A DNA stretch of 37,443 nt from contig JAFXST010000077.1 in assembly GCA_017525475.1 (NCBI GenBank), forward strand, positions 1-37,443, in the 5' to 3' direction. Positions 16,118 through 24,188 of this stretch are shown here, piece by piece. Under the pieces are notes generated by a model. That model was given only the letters and a program-made list of their open reading frames with translations, did no database searches and had not been told where the DNA came from. Numbering within the stretch: position 1 is the first letter of the stretch; the number at the start of each line of letters is the position of its first letter. Position numbers and translations under genes: made by a program. The stretch is from Kiritimatiellia bacterium (GTDB lineage: Bacteria; Verrucomicrobiota; Kiritimatiellia; RFP12; UBA1067).

Positions 16118-16693
16118 GTGAAAAAAGCCATAGTCAACGGCCGCGAAATACCGCAGGAGGCGGTGCAGTTCGAACTGGATCGCCTCGTCCGCTTCTACAT
16201 GAACCACGGCATGACCGTGGAGGAAGTAAAGACCAACCTCGCCAAGTTGCAGGACAAGGCGCTGGAGCAGGCTATCGGCGCCCGGCTCTTGCTGGACCGG
16301 GCGATGCAAATCGACTTGCCGGTTACGGCCAAGGATATCGACGCCGAGGTCGAAAAGGTGGTGGCCCAAGTTGGCGGGCGCGACAATTACGAAAAGGCGC
16401 TGGCCGCCCAAGGCATAACCGACGCCGCCTTCCGCAAGGAACTGGAGAAGGGCGCCAAGGTCAACATGCTCGTCAACCAGGCGTGCGCCCACGTGGCCGA
16501 GCCTACCGAAGAGGAAGTGACCGCCTTCTACACGGCCAACAAGGCGGAGTACGGAGCAAAGACGATTGTGGACGTGCACGATCAGATCAAGGATCTGCTC
16601 CGGCACGAGGCGCGCGGCCGGGCCATGGACATTTACGTGGAGGAACTGCGCGAATCTGCGCAAATAGAATACAAGGAGGGAAAACATGCTTAA
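16118..16693 (+). CDS. SurA-like N-terminal domain protein lacking the PPIase domain
   Basis: A 191-residue protein. Residues about 1-125 match the SurA/PrsA/NifM-type N-terminal chaperone domain (VNGREIPQEAVQFELDRLV, LEQAIGARLLLDRA, ITDAAFRKELEKGAKV). Residues about 130-140 are the usual lead-in to a parvulin domain (PTEEEVTAFYTANKAEY). The roughly 90-residue parvulin fold is absent: the chain goes straight into the closing helix (VDVHDQIKDLLRHEARGRAM, then YVEELRESAQIEYKEG). No signal peptide is visible, so it may be cytoplasmic. GTG 16118 gives the expected KKAIVNGREI start. The end overlaps the esterase gene by 8 nt. Likely a holdase-type chaperone. Confidence 0.75.
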   Translation: MKKAIVNGREIPQEAVQFELDRLVRFYMNHGMTVEEVKTNLAKLQDKALEQAIGARLLLDRAMQIDLPVTAKDIDAEVEKVVAQVGGRDNYEKALAAQGITDAAFRKELEKGAKVNMLVNQACAHVAEPTEEEVTAFYTANKAEYGAKTIVDVHDQIKDLLRHEARGRAMDIYVEELRESAQIEYKEGKHA

Positions 16694-17066
16694 TCAGGTT
16701 TTGTTGCTGGCGGTGCTCAAGCTGGGCGCGCCGTTTTCCGACGGCATGGTGCTGCAGCGGCAGATGCCCATCAAGGTATGGGGCAGCGCCGCCCCCAAAT
16801 GCGAAATCCGCGTCAAGCTCGACGGCGACAGCGCCAGGACCATGTCCGACGCCAACGGCCGCTGGCTGGTGGAACTGCCGCCGCGCGGCGCCAGCAAAAA
16901 GCCGGTGACGATGACGGTCAAGGAGATCGCTATCAACGTCCTGCCCAAGCAGACCGACGAGGTGGAGGTCAAGGACATCCTGGTCGGCGAAGTGTGGTTC
17001 GCCTCGGGCCAGTCCAACATGGAATGCCCAATCTGGGGCAAGGAGCCTCGTTACCGCGACGAGTAA
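16686..17066 (+). pseudogene. Sialate O-acetylesterase, N-terminal fragment (ends at in-frame TAA)
   Basis: Residues 1-126 of a sialate 9-O-acetylesterase-like protein, which removes acetyl groups from sialic acids or other sugars. It has a short hydrophobic N-terminus (LNQVLLLAVLK), the family's first block APFSDGMVLQRQMPIKVWG, a small beta domain, and the catalytic-serine block FASGQSNMECPIWG (Ser110, codon 17013-17015). A TAA at 17064-17066 ends it 16 codons after the Ser. The same frame resumes at 17067 with GAMMVAMTQLPNVRF, exactly the continuation expected in the family. Read through the stop, the gene would be 484 codons, the normal length. Either a recent nonsense mutation, a sequencing error, or a two-part gene. 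Confidence 0.85.
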
Positions 17067-17072
17067 GGCGCC

Positions 17073-18140
17073 ATGATGGTGGCCATGACGCAATTGCCGA
17101 ACGTGCGGTTTGTGGTGAATCAGCGCGAAATCGACGGCCAGCCCCAGGCTTCGCTGGTGCAGTTGCCGATCAAAGCGCAGTGGCGCAAGTTCACCCCCGA
17201 AGAGCTGGCTCCGCGCCCGGGCGACCTCTATACGCTTTCGGCGGTGGCTTTTTATTTTGCGCGTGAAATCTACCTGGCCACCGATGTTCCGGTGGGTATC
17301 GTGCAGTCGGCGTGGAGCGGCACGCCGATCGAACCGTGGCTACCGCCTTGCGCGACGCCGGTCAAGGAATTGGAAGGTTTTCTCGCCGCCAACGAAAACC
17401 GGGTGGATTCGAACACGCCGACGGCCCTGTTCAATGGTCTAGTGGCCGACTACTGCCCCATGGCGATGCGCGGCGTGATCTGGTATCAGGGCTGCAACAA
17501 CAAGTACGATTCGGCCGACAAGTATCGCGAGAAGATGCATGCGCTCTACGACGGCTGGTCTAAGATGTTCGAGAACCCCGACCTCAAGCTGTACTTTGCG
17601 CAGCTCGCCCCCTACCGCACCAACTGGATGAACATCTGCATGGCGCAGGCGCAATTCGCCGCCGAGGAGAAGAACGCCGCGCTGGTGGTGCTGGCGGATG
17701 CCGGCAATTTCGTGGATATCCACCCCAACCGCAAGGATATCGTGGGCCAGCGCCTCGCCATGCACGCGCTCAAGCGCGATTACGGTTTCGAGATGCCCGG
17801 CGACGAATCGCCGGTGTTGACCAATGCGGTCTTCGCCGCCGGCACGGCCACGCTGGAATTCGCCAACGCGAGCGAGTGGTACATATATTCCGCCGATCTC
17901 AATCTGGCGCCGGCGTTCGAACTGTGCGGCGACGACGGCGAGTGGAAGGCGGCGACGCTGGTCAACGAGATCGCGACCGGCGGCTATCGCCGGGGCATCG
18001 TGTCCGGCGGACCGGAGCTCGTGCTCAAGGCCGAGGGCGTGGCCGATCCCAAGCGCGTGCGCTATCTGGGCCGCGCCGGCACCGCGGGCATCCTCTACAA
18101 CGAGCTGTCGCTGCCGCTCGGGCCCTTCGAGACCAAGTGA
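17073..18140 (+). pseudogene. Sialate O-acetylesterase, C-terminal fragment
   Basis: The remaining 355 residues of the esterase, in the same frame as the N-terminal fragment, with an ATG 6 nt after the TAA. It contains VGIVQSAWSGTPIEPWLP, FNGLVADYCPMAMRGVIWYQGCNN, and the catalytic Asp/His block NFVDIHPNRKDIVGQRLA (Asp at 17715, His at 17721). The catalytic Ser is on the other fragment, so this part alone should be inactive. Reinitiation at ATG 17073 after the stop could yield two chains, and the frame downstream has no other lesion, which argues for a very recent or not real break. The stop overlaps the TrmH-type gene (TGATG). Confidence 0.83.
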
Positions 18141-18997
18141 TGGACATAACCTCCACCGCCAATCCCAAACTCAAGCACGTGGTCAAGCTCCGCACCTGCT
18201 CGGTGCGAGAAGAGTCCGGCGAGATGATTGTGGAGGGTTACCGGGAGTGCCGGCGCGCGCTCAACCACGGCTACCGGCCGCACGCCATCTTCCACTGCCC
18301 CGAGTTCTACCTAAAGAACGAGAACGAACCCGCCGTGGTGGAGGAGTGCCGTCTGGCGGGGGCCGAAGTCTATACCTGCTCGCGCGCGTGTTTCGCCAAG
18401 ATTGCCTACAAGGAGCGGCCGGACGGGCTGTTGATGGTGGGTCCGCACGTCAGCATCAAGCTTGCCGATCTCGCGCTTCCGCCCAATGCGCTCGTCATCG
18501 TCACCGAAGCCATCGAAAAACCCGGCAACCTCGGCACGATTCTGCGCAGCGCCGATGCGGCCAAGGTGGCGGCGGTGATAGTTTGCGACCGCACTACCGA
18601 TATCCACAACCCCAACGTGGTCCGGGCCTCCACGGGCACGATGTTCTCGGTGCCGGTCGTCGAAGCCACTTCCGACGAGGCGCTCGCCTTCCTCAAGGCG
18701 CGCGGTTTCAGCATCCTCGCGGCCACGCCCCATGCCGAGAAACTGCATTTCGAGGTGGATTTGACCGGTAACGTGGCCATTGCGCTGGGGGCGGAGCAAT
18801 ACGGCCTTACCGCCAAGTGGATGGACGGGGCGGATCTGCGCGTTCGCATCCCCATGCTGGGCCTCGCCGACAGCCTCAACGTAAGCGCCGCCGCCACCAT
18901 TCTCGTCTACGAGGCGGTGCGCCAGCGTTTGGCCAAGGGTATCGCCAAGGTGCCCGATTTCGTGCCGTGGCACGGCGAAGGCACCATCGACCACTAA
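18140..18997 (+). CDS. TrmH/SpoU-family RNA 2'-O-methyltransferase
   Basis: A 285-residue SPOUT methyltransferase acting on tRNA or rRNA with S-adenosylmethionine. The N-terminal substrate-binding domain (TSTANPKLKHVVKLRTCSVRE) is followed by the three SpoU motifs: motif 1 EKPGNLGTILRSADA, motif 2 IALGAEQYGL, and motif 3 IPMLGLADSLNVSAAATILVYEA, which builds the trefoil knot and SAM pocket. NVVRASTGTMFSVPV is also typical. The target nucleotide cannot be assigned. ATG 18140 overlaps the esterase stop; the next gene begins directly after this stop. Confidence 0.93.
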   Translation: MDITSTANPKLKHVVKLRTCSVREESGEMIVEGYRECRRALNHGYRPHAIFHCPEFYLKNENEPAVVEECRLAGAEVYTCSRACFAKIAYKERPDGLLMVGPHVSIKLADLALPPNALVIVTEAIEKPGNLGTILRSADAAKVAAVIVCDRTTDIHNPNVVRASTGTMFSVPVVEATSDEALAFLKARGFSILAATPHAEKLHFEVDLTGNVAIALGAEQYGLTAKWMDGADLRVRIPMLGLADSLNVSAAATILVYEAVRQRLAKGIAKVPDFVPWHGEGTIDH

Positions 18998-19987
18998 ATG
19001 CGTTTTTGCCACCCATTGTTCCTGATTGCCGCGTTGGCGGTTCCGTTATTGGGGCTGTACTGGACTTTTCTTCGGGCCGGCCGCGAAAAGGCGCTGGCAA
19101 GGTTTTCCCGGCATGGGCTACCGCGCAAGCCGCGTTTTTCGTCGTTGCAGATGCCGCTCGTGCTGGTAGGGCTCTTTCTGGTGATGGTGGCGGCCGCCCG
19201 GCCCCAATGGGGCAAGGACGCCACTGCTTCCATCAAGCGTTCGCGCAATCTGGTGGTGGCGCTGGACGTCAGCAATTCCATGCTCGCCCCCGACGTGCGC
19301 CCCAACCGGCTGGGCCGCGCCAAGGCCGACATCGCCGACCTTATCGATTCGCTCAACGACGACCGTTGCGCACTGGTGGCGTTCAGGCGCACGGGGGTGG
19401 TGATCTGTCCGCTCACGTCCGACCATGCGTTTTTGCGCAGCGCCCTCGAGAAAATGGACGGCGACAGCGCCCCGCGCGGCGAAACCGATTTGGGCAGCGC
19501 CATCCGCGCCGCGCTCGACGCGCTCGATCCGGCGGCCGACGACCACAACGCCATTATCGTAGTTTCCGACGGCGGCGACCTGCGCGGCGAAGCGTTGCCG
19601 GCGGCGCAACTGGCCAAGCAGCGCGGCATTCCGGTGTTTACGGTCGGCATTGGCGACCCGGCGCACGATACGCCGATTCCGGGCGTAACCTACAACCAAT
19701 CGCCGGTCGGAGTGCGGCTCGAAGAAACCGCGCTCAAGGCCATCGCCGAAGCGAGCAACGGGCGCTACGTGCCGCTCGCGACCGCCGGCACCGCCGAAAC
19801 CACTTTGGGCGCCATCTACCGCCGCTTCATCCGCCAAGTGGCCGAAAAGGAGCAACGCGAGGAGGACGAACGCGCGGGCGAGCGGTATCTCATCTTTCTC
19901 TTGCCGGGCATCCTGGCGCTCATGGGCGCCGCCGCGCTGTCGTCCGGGCGGTTGGCGCAACGGCAGGCAAACAAGGCTAGCTTATGA
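18998..19987 (+). CDS. BatA/BatB-like von Willebrand factor A membrane protein
   Basis: A 329-residue protein with two N-terminal membrane helices (about 5-24 and 50-68), a vWA domain (about 80-275) and a C-terminal helix (about 300-318). The metal-binding MIDAS site is complete: DVSNSM (DxSxS), the Thr in GETDLGSAI, and the Asp in VVSDGGDLRGE. This layout is that of Bacteroides Bat proteins and aerotolerance-type vWA proteins, usually found with a MoxR AAA+ ATPase and a DUF58 protein; none is nearby. The start follows the upstream stop with no gap, and the end overlaps queD (ATGA). Confidence 0.88.
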   Translation: MRFCHPLFLIAALAVPLLGLYWTFLRAGREKALARFSRHGLPRKPRFSSLQMPLVLVGLFLVMVAAARPQWGKDATASIKRSRNLVVALDVSNSMLAPDVRPNRLGRAKADIADLIDSLNDDRCALVAFRRTGVVICPLTSDHAFLRSALEKMDGDSAPRGETDLGSAIRAALDALDPAADDHNAIIVVSDGGDLRGEALPAAQLAKQRGIPVFTVGIGDPAHDTPIPGVTYNQSPVGVRLEETALKAIAEASNGRYVPLATAGTAETTLGAIYRRFIRQVAEKEQREEDERAGERYLIFLLPGILALMGAAALSSGRLAQRQANKASL

Positions 19988-20406
19988 CCAAAGTCACCAA
20001 AACCATCAAGTTCGACGCCGCGCATATCCTCACCAACCACCAGGGGCTGTGCAAGAATCTGCACGGGCACACTTACCGGGTGGACATAACCGCCCGTGCC
20101 GAGCTGGAGCGGGCCGACGACATGGTAATCGACTTCAAGGACCTTAAAGCCATCGCCACCGCCAAAATCGCCAATCGTTTCGACCACGCTTTCATCTACA
20201 ATACCGCTTCGCCCGGCGAATGCGAAATCGCCGCGGTGGTGGAGCGTAACGGTATGCGCACGGTGCCGTTGCCGTTCAGGTCTACGGCGGAAAATCTCGC
20301 CCGGTATTTCTATGGCGAACTGGAAGCGGAAATCCCGAGTCTGTGCGCGGTGACCGTGTGGGAAACCGCCGAGAGCTCGGCAACCTACACCAAGATCGGG
20401 GGCTAA
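19984..20406 (+). CDS. queD: 6-carboxytetrahydropterin synthase / 6-pyruvoyl-tetrahydropterin synthase family
   Basis: A 140-residue T-fold enzyme, probably QueD of queuosine/7-deazaguanine synthesis. Zinc ligands are visible as FDAAHIL (first His) and the HGH of NLHGHTYRVDI, with the catalytic Cys in GLCKNLHGH. FDHAFIYN and WETAESSATY (pterin-anchoring Glu) are also present. Other que genes (queC, queE, queF) are not in the window, so a PTPS-type role cannot be excluded. The ATG overlaps the vWA stop. Confidence 0.9.
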   Translation: MTKVTKTIKFDAAHILTNHQGLCKNLHGHTYRVDITARAELERADDMVIDFKDLKAIATAKIANRFDHAFIYNTASPGECEIAAVVERNGMRTVPLPFRSTAENLARYFYGELEAEIPSLCAVTVWETAESSATYTKIGG

Positions 20407-20408
20407 GC

Positions 20409-21110
20409 ATGCATTTGGCGATGATATTGGCGGCGATGCTGGCGGTTACGGGGACAAGCCGCGAGCGGGAACTTGGCGGGCGCTGGTCGTGGGAGGAGCG
20501 TCACCGCCAGTTAGTATCGAAAATCGCCGAGAATCCGGAAGCTACATACGACATCGTATTTATCGGCGACGGGCTCACAGAACTTATGGCCAATGTCCGG
20601 CAAGGCAACGACGCCGTCTTCGCGGAGTATTTCGGCAAATACCGCACGTTCAATCTGGGCATCCAGGGCGACCGCCTCGAAAACCTCGTCTGGCGGCTGG
20701 AGAACGGCGCTTTGGACGGTTATCGCGCCAAGGTCTTCAGGATTATGGCCGGGAGCAACAACCTGCCGCAGAAATGGCCGCCGGCCATGCTGGCTGAGGG
20801 GGTGGGGCGGCTGGTGGAGCTGATCTGCGCCAAGCATCCGGAGGCCAAAATCGAAATCGTCGCCATCCTGCCGCGCGCCGATCGCCGCATGCCCAAGGGC
20901 GGGATGGATCGGCTGCAAGCCGCCAATACGCTTATCGCACATCTGGCCGACGGCGATAGCGTAACGGTGGTCGATCCGGGTAGCGCTTTTCTCGAAGCGG
21001 ACGGGTCGCTCAAACGGCAGTACTACCGCGACGGGCTGCATCTTTCTCCGGATGGTTACCGCGCGCTCTTTGCGGCGGAGCAATCGGCAATCGGCAAATT
21101 ATTGGAGTAG
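20409..21110 (+). CDS. SGNH/GDSL-fold protein lacking the catalytic serine
   Basis: A 233-residue exported protein (short hydrophobic start MHLAMILAAMLAVTGTS) resembling PAF-acetylhydrolase beta/gamma-like SGNH hydrolases. The blocks are recognisable: block I IVFIGDGLTE, the region FNLGIQGDRLENLVWRL, block III AGSNNLP, and block V DGLHLSPDGY with the Asp-His pair. In block I the family has GDS, but codon 55 (20571-20573) is GGG, giving GDG, so the nucleophile Ser is missing while block V is intact. It may be a binding protein or an inactive remnant. The following gene encodes a secreted LamG protein, so a role in polysaccharide binding is possible. Confidence 0.83.
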   Translation: MHLAMILAAMLAVTGTSRERELGGRWSWEERHRQLVSKIAENPEATYDIVFIGDGLTELMANVRQGNDAVFAEYFGKYRTFNLGIQGDRLENLVWRLENGALDGYRAKVFRIMAGSNNLPQKWPPAMLAEGVGRLVELICAKHPEAKIEIVAILPRADRRMPKGGMDRLQAANTLIAHLADGDSVTVVDPGSAFLEADGSLKRQYYRDGLHLSPDGYRALFAAEQSAIGKLLE

Positions 21111-21116
21111 ACACTA

Positions 21117-22463
21117 ATGGCAAATATCACCAAGTGGCTGGCGTTGGGCATGGCGGCGGCGTGTTTTGCGGCCGGCGCGCAGGATTTCGGCGAGATTCTC
21201 GAACCCGACGCGGACGAATTCGGGGTGGTGCCCCAATTCCGGGTTGCGTTCAACGGGGGGCTCAAGTCGTCGGGCCAAACCGCGCCCCATTGGTCGCAGA
21301 AGTTCAAGCGCGGCAAGGTCGAGTGGGAGGCTTCGCCATTGGGCGAAAAAGGCGCCATGAAGCTCCAGGACGGGTGCTACCCAGGTTTTGACAACTGCAA
21401 GTTCAACGGCGGCTGGACGATCGCCGCCATGATCAAGGGGGTTGACGACAATGGCGCGGTATTGCTGGCGGCGGGTGATGCCGGCGGCAAATTCCTGGCG
21501 CTGGTCGGCAATGGCCGCGGCGGAGTCAAACTGGTCGCCAGCGACGGCAAATCCGGTGAGCTCAAGCTCCTCGCGATCCAGGAGAATATCCCCTACTACG
21601 ACCGGCAGTTCCACCTCTACGCGCTGGTGCATCCGGCCGGCAGCACCACGGTGGATTTGTACGTCGACGGCGAAGCGGCCGCCGGTTACGGCAAGTTCGG
21701 GCCTTCCGGCTGTTCGTCCGATCTCTTGCTGGGCACTTGCCATGGCGGCGCCAAGGAGCCGCTTAAAGGCGCGTCGGGCGCGGCCATCGCGGAACTTAGG
21801 GTTTACGATGCCGCCTACGGCGAAGACACCATGGCCCAGCTCGCGAGCTACAACAACCCCTGGCCCTCCGAGCTCCCCGAGCCCAAGGCGGTGCAGGGTA
21901 TCGCCGACACCAATGCGGTGTTGCGCCTCGGCTTCGACCTGCCGGAAACGATGACCGTCGGCGGCGACGGCGAAAAGCGGCTGGCTGCCAAGGGCGTGCT
22001 CGTCGCTTCCGGCAATGCGTCGCTAAGGCTCGAGAAGGGCGGGAGTCTGGCGCTCGGCCCCGAAGGGATCGTGGTCGAGCGCGCCGAAGGCGAGGAGCCG
22101 CCGGTTTGTCTCGCGGGCGGCACCGTCCTAACCTACGCCAAGGCGCCCTCGCAGATCAAGTCGGCGTCGCCGGTGCGGCTCGAAGGCCGCGTCAAGTTCG
22201 GCAACAACTCCACCCTCGCCATCCGCGCCGCGCTCGAGGGTGACGGCGAAATCGTCAAGGAGGGATCCGGCACGCTGGGTTTGCAGTTCCCTTGCGACAA
22301 CGCCACCGGCAAGCTTACGGTCAAGAAGGGCATGCTCGTATTGGGGCCCGACGCCACCTGGGGCGGCACGGTTACGCTGATGCCCGGCGCCACGCTCAAA
22401 TGCGCCAATCCCGGCGTCATCAAGAATCTCCAAAACAAAGGCGGCAAAATCGTCGCCAAGTAA
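21117..22463 (+). CDS. Secreted LamG-like protein with autotransporter-associated beta-repeat
   Basis: A 448-residue exported protein (signal peptide about 1-21, ending in GAQ). Residues about 70-235 look like a LamG/concanavalin-type jelly roll (GWTIAAMIKGVDDNG, RQFHLYALVHPAGSTTVDLYVDGE, AIAELRVYDAAYGEDTMAQL). The C-terminal half is beta-rich and includes LEGDGEIVKEGSGTLGL followed by GKLTVKKGMLVLG, one copy of the passenger-associated transport repeat. No autotransporter barrel, PEP-CTERM or sorting signal is seen; the chain ends GGKIVAK. Such LamG/PATR proteins are numerous in Verrucomicrobiota, Kiritimatiellota and Lentisphaerota and probably bind glycans or coat the surface. Confidence 0.82.
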   Translation: MANITKWLALGMAAACFAAGAQDFGEILEPDADEFGVVPQFRVAFNGGLKSSGQTAPHWSQKFKRGKVEWEASPLGEKGAMKLQDGCYPGFDNCKFNGGWTIAAMIKGVDDNGAVLLAAGDAGGKFLALVGNGRGGVKLVASDGKSGELKLLAIQENIPYYDRQFHLYALVHPAGSTTVDLYVDGEAAAGYGKFGPSGCSSDLLLGTCHGGAKEPLKGASGAAIAELRVYDAAYGEDTMAQLASYNNPWPSELPEPKAVQGIADTNAVLRLGFDLPETMTVGGDGEKRLAAKGVLVASGNASLRLEKGGSLALGPEGIVVERAEGEEPPVCLAGGTVLTYAKAPSQIKSASPVRLEGRVKFGNNSTLAIRAALEGDGEIVKEGSGTLGLQFPCDNATGKLTVKKGMLVLGPDATWGGTVTLMPGATLKCANPGVIKNLQNKGGKIVAK

Positions 22464-22467
22464 GCTT

Positions 22468-23370
22468 ATGGATATTTCCCAAGAAATCGCCGAACTCAAA
22501 CGCCGCCGCAACGCGGTGATCCTCGCGCACAATTACGAGCGCGGCGAAGTGCAGGATGTGGCGGACTACACCGGCGACTCGCTGGAACTCGCGCGCCGCG
22601 CCGCCGGGGTGGAAGCGGACGTGATCGTCTTCTGCGGCGTCTACTTCATGGCGGAGACGGCCGCCATCCTCAATCCGGGCAAGACCGTGCTCATCCCCGA
22701 TGAGTCAGCCGGTTGCCCCATGGCCGACATGATCACCGGCGAACAATTGCGCAAGCTCAAGGCGGAGCATCCCGGCGCCAAGGCGGTATGCTACGTAAAC
22801 TCCACCGCCGAGGTCAAGGCCGAGTGCGACATTTGCGTAACCTCCGGCAACGCCGAGCGGGTGATGCGCACTTTCGCCCCCGATGAGGAAATCATCTTCG
22901 TGCCCGACCAGCATCTCGGCTCGCACGTCGCCGGGATTCTCGGAGCCAAGTATATCCTGTGGCCCGGCTACTGCCCCACCCACGCCAAGCTCACCCCCGG
23001 CATGATCGAGCAGGCGCGGCTCGCCCACCCCGGCGCCCCGGTGATGGTCCACCCCGAATGCCCCAAGGCGGTGCGCGATATCGCCGATCAGGTGCTGAGT
23101 ACGGGCGGCATGTGCAAATGGGCGCGCGAGACGGACGCCAAGACCATCCTCGTGGGCACGGAACTCGGGATTTGCCATCGCCTCGCCAAAGAAAACCCGG
23201 GCAAGACTTTTATCCCCGTCGCCGAGCATCTTATCTGCCCCAATATGAAAAAGACGACGCTCGAGAAGCTGCGCGACTGCCTCGTCAATCTGTCGCCGCA
23301 AGTCACGGTGCCGCCTGCAATCGCCATTCCGGCCAAGCGGGCGATCGATCGCATGCTGGAGGTGTCGTGA
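22468..23370 (+). CDS. nadA: Quinolinate synthase
   Basis: A [4Fe-4S] enzyme that condenses iminoaspartate with DHAP to quinolinate for NAD synthesis. The 300-residue protein has the NadA signatures VILAHNYERGEVQDVADYTGDS, cited as VILAHNYERGEVQD, then FCGVYFMAETA (first cluster Cys), PDQHLGSHVA, VHPECPKAV (second Cys) and AEHLICPNMKKTTLEKL (third Cys). No nadB or nadC is present in the window. NadB can use fumarate as electron acceptor in anaerobes, and the next two genes encode fumarase, which may explain the pairing; that link is inference. The stop overlaps the fumarase alpha start (GTGA). Confidence 0.95.
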   Translation: MDISQEIAELKRRRNAVILAHNYERGEVQDVADYTGDSLELARRAAGVEADVIVFCGVYFMAETAAILNPGKTVLIPDESAGCPMADMITGEQLRKLKAEHPGAKAVCYVNSTAEVKAECDICVTSGNAERVMRTFAPDEEIIFVPDQHLGSHVAGILGAKYILWPGYCPTHAKLTPGMIEQARLAHPGAPVMVHPECPKAVRDIADQVLSTGGMCKWARETDAKTILVGTELGICHRLAKENPGKTFIPVAEHLICPNMKKTTLEKLRDCLVNLSPQVTVPPAIAIPAKRAIDRMLEVS

Positions 23371-24188
23371 AAACGTCCGCCACGCTCGAGGAATTGACGG
23401 GGCTCATCGTCGACACCAGCTCGTCGCTCGCGAGCGACGTGGAAAAGGCGCTCAAGTCGGCGTGCCGCCGGGAAGCTGCGGGTTCGGCGGCCAAAACGGT
23501 GCTCAAGACCATCCTCGCCAATATCCGCCTCGCCCGGCGCCAGCGCACGCCGCTTTGCCAGGATACCGGCACGTTGACCTTTTTCGTGGCCGAGGAATGC
23601 CGCAAAACCATCACCCCAAAGCTTCTCAAGGCGGCGGTCGCCAAGGCCACGGCCATGGGGGCGCTAAGACGCAATACGCTCGCGGCGCTTTCGGGCAAAT
23701 CCTACGACGACAACGTCTGCGAGGGCGCGCCGGTGGTGCATTACGTCAAGGGCGACGGCAAAACCAGGGTCACTTTACTGATGAAAGGCGGCGGCAGCGA
23801 GAACATGTCGCGCCAGTATTCCCTGCCCGATGCGGAGCTGAACGCCGCCCGGGACTTGCCGGGGGTGGAAAAATGCATTCTCGACGCCGTTTACCGGGCG
23901 CAGGGCTACGGGTGCGCGCCCGGGATTTTGGGCGTGTGCATCGGCGGCGACCGGGCGAGCGGGTACGAAACCGCCAAGGAGCAGCTCTTGAGGCCCCTCG
24001 ACGAAAAGCCCTCGCCGCTCGAGGCCAGGCTGCTCGCCAAGGCCAACACGCTCGGCATCGGCCCCATGGGGCTGGGCGGCAAAACCACGCTCCTCGGGCT
24101 CAAGATCGCCGAACGGCCGCGCGTGCCGGCCAGTTTCTTCGTCACCGTCGCCTACATGTGCTGGGCCGCCAGGAGGCGCAGCATATGA
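23367..24188 (+). CDS. Class I fumarate hydratase (or related hydro-lyase), alpha subunit
   Basis: The 273-residue alpha subunit of the two-subunit, oxygen-sensitive [4Fe-4S] fumarase/tartrate dehydratase family. Typical motifs are LCQDTGTLTFF (cluster Cys), NVCEGAPVVHY, LLMKGGGSENMS, and GYGCAPGILGVCIGGDRASGYETAKEQLL (cited as GCAPGILGVCIGGDR), which supplies the other Cys ligands, and GIGPMGLGGKTTLLG. GTG 23367 overlaps the nadA stop. The beta subunit follows with a 4-nt overlap, so the two are translationally coupled. Substrate could be fumarate/malate or tartrate; fumarase is the more general call. Confidence 0.93.
   Translation: MKTSATLEELTGLIVDTSSSLASDVEKALKSACRREAAGSAAKTVLKTILANIRLARRQRTPLCQDTGTLTFFVAEECRKTITPKLLKAAVAKATAMGALRRNTLAALSGKSYDDNVCEGAPVVHYVKGDGKTRVTLLMKGGGSENMSRQYSLPDAELNAARDLPGVEKCILDAVYRAQGYGCAPGILGVCIGGDRASGYETAKEQLLRPLDEKPSPLEARLLAKANTLGIGPMGLGGKTTLLGLKIAERPRVPASFFVTVAYMCWAARRRSI

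Noticed and set aside
17064-17066. TAA read as a sense codon (alternative genetic code)
   Set aside because: TAA ends lysC, rpsP, rplS and others here, and no other gene has an internal in-frame TAA, so code change is not supported.
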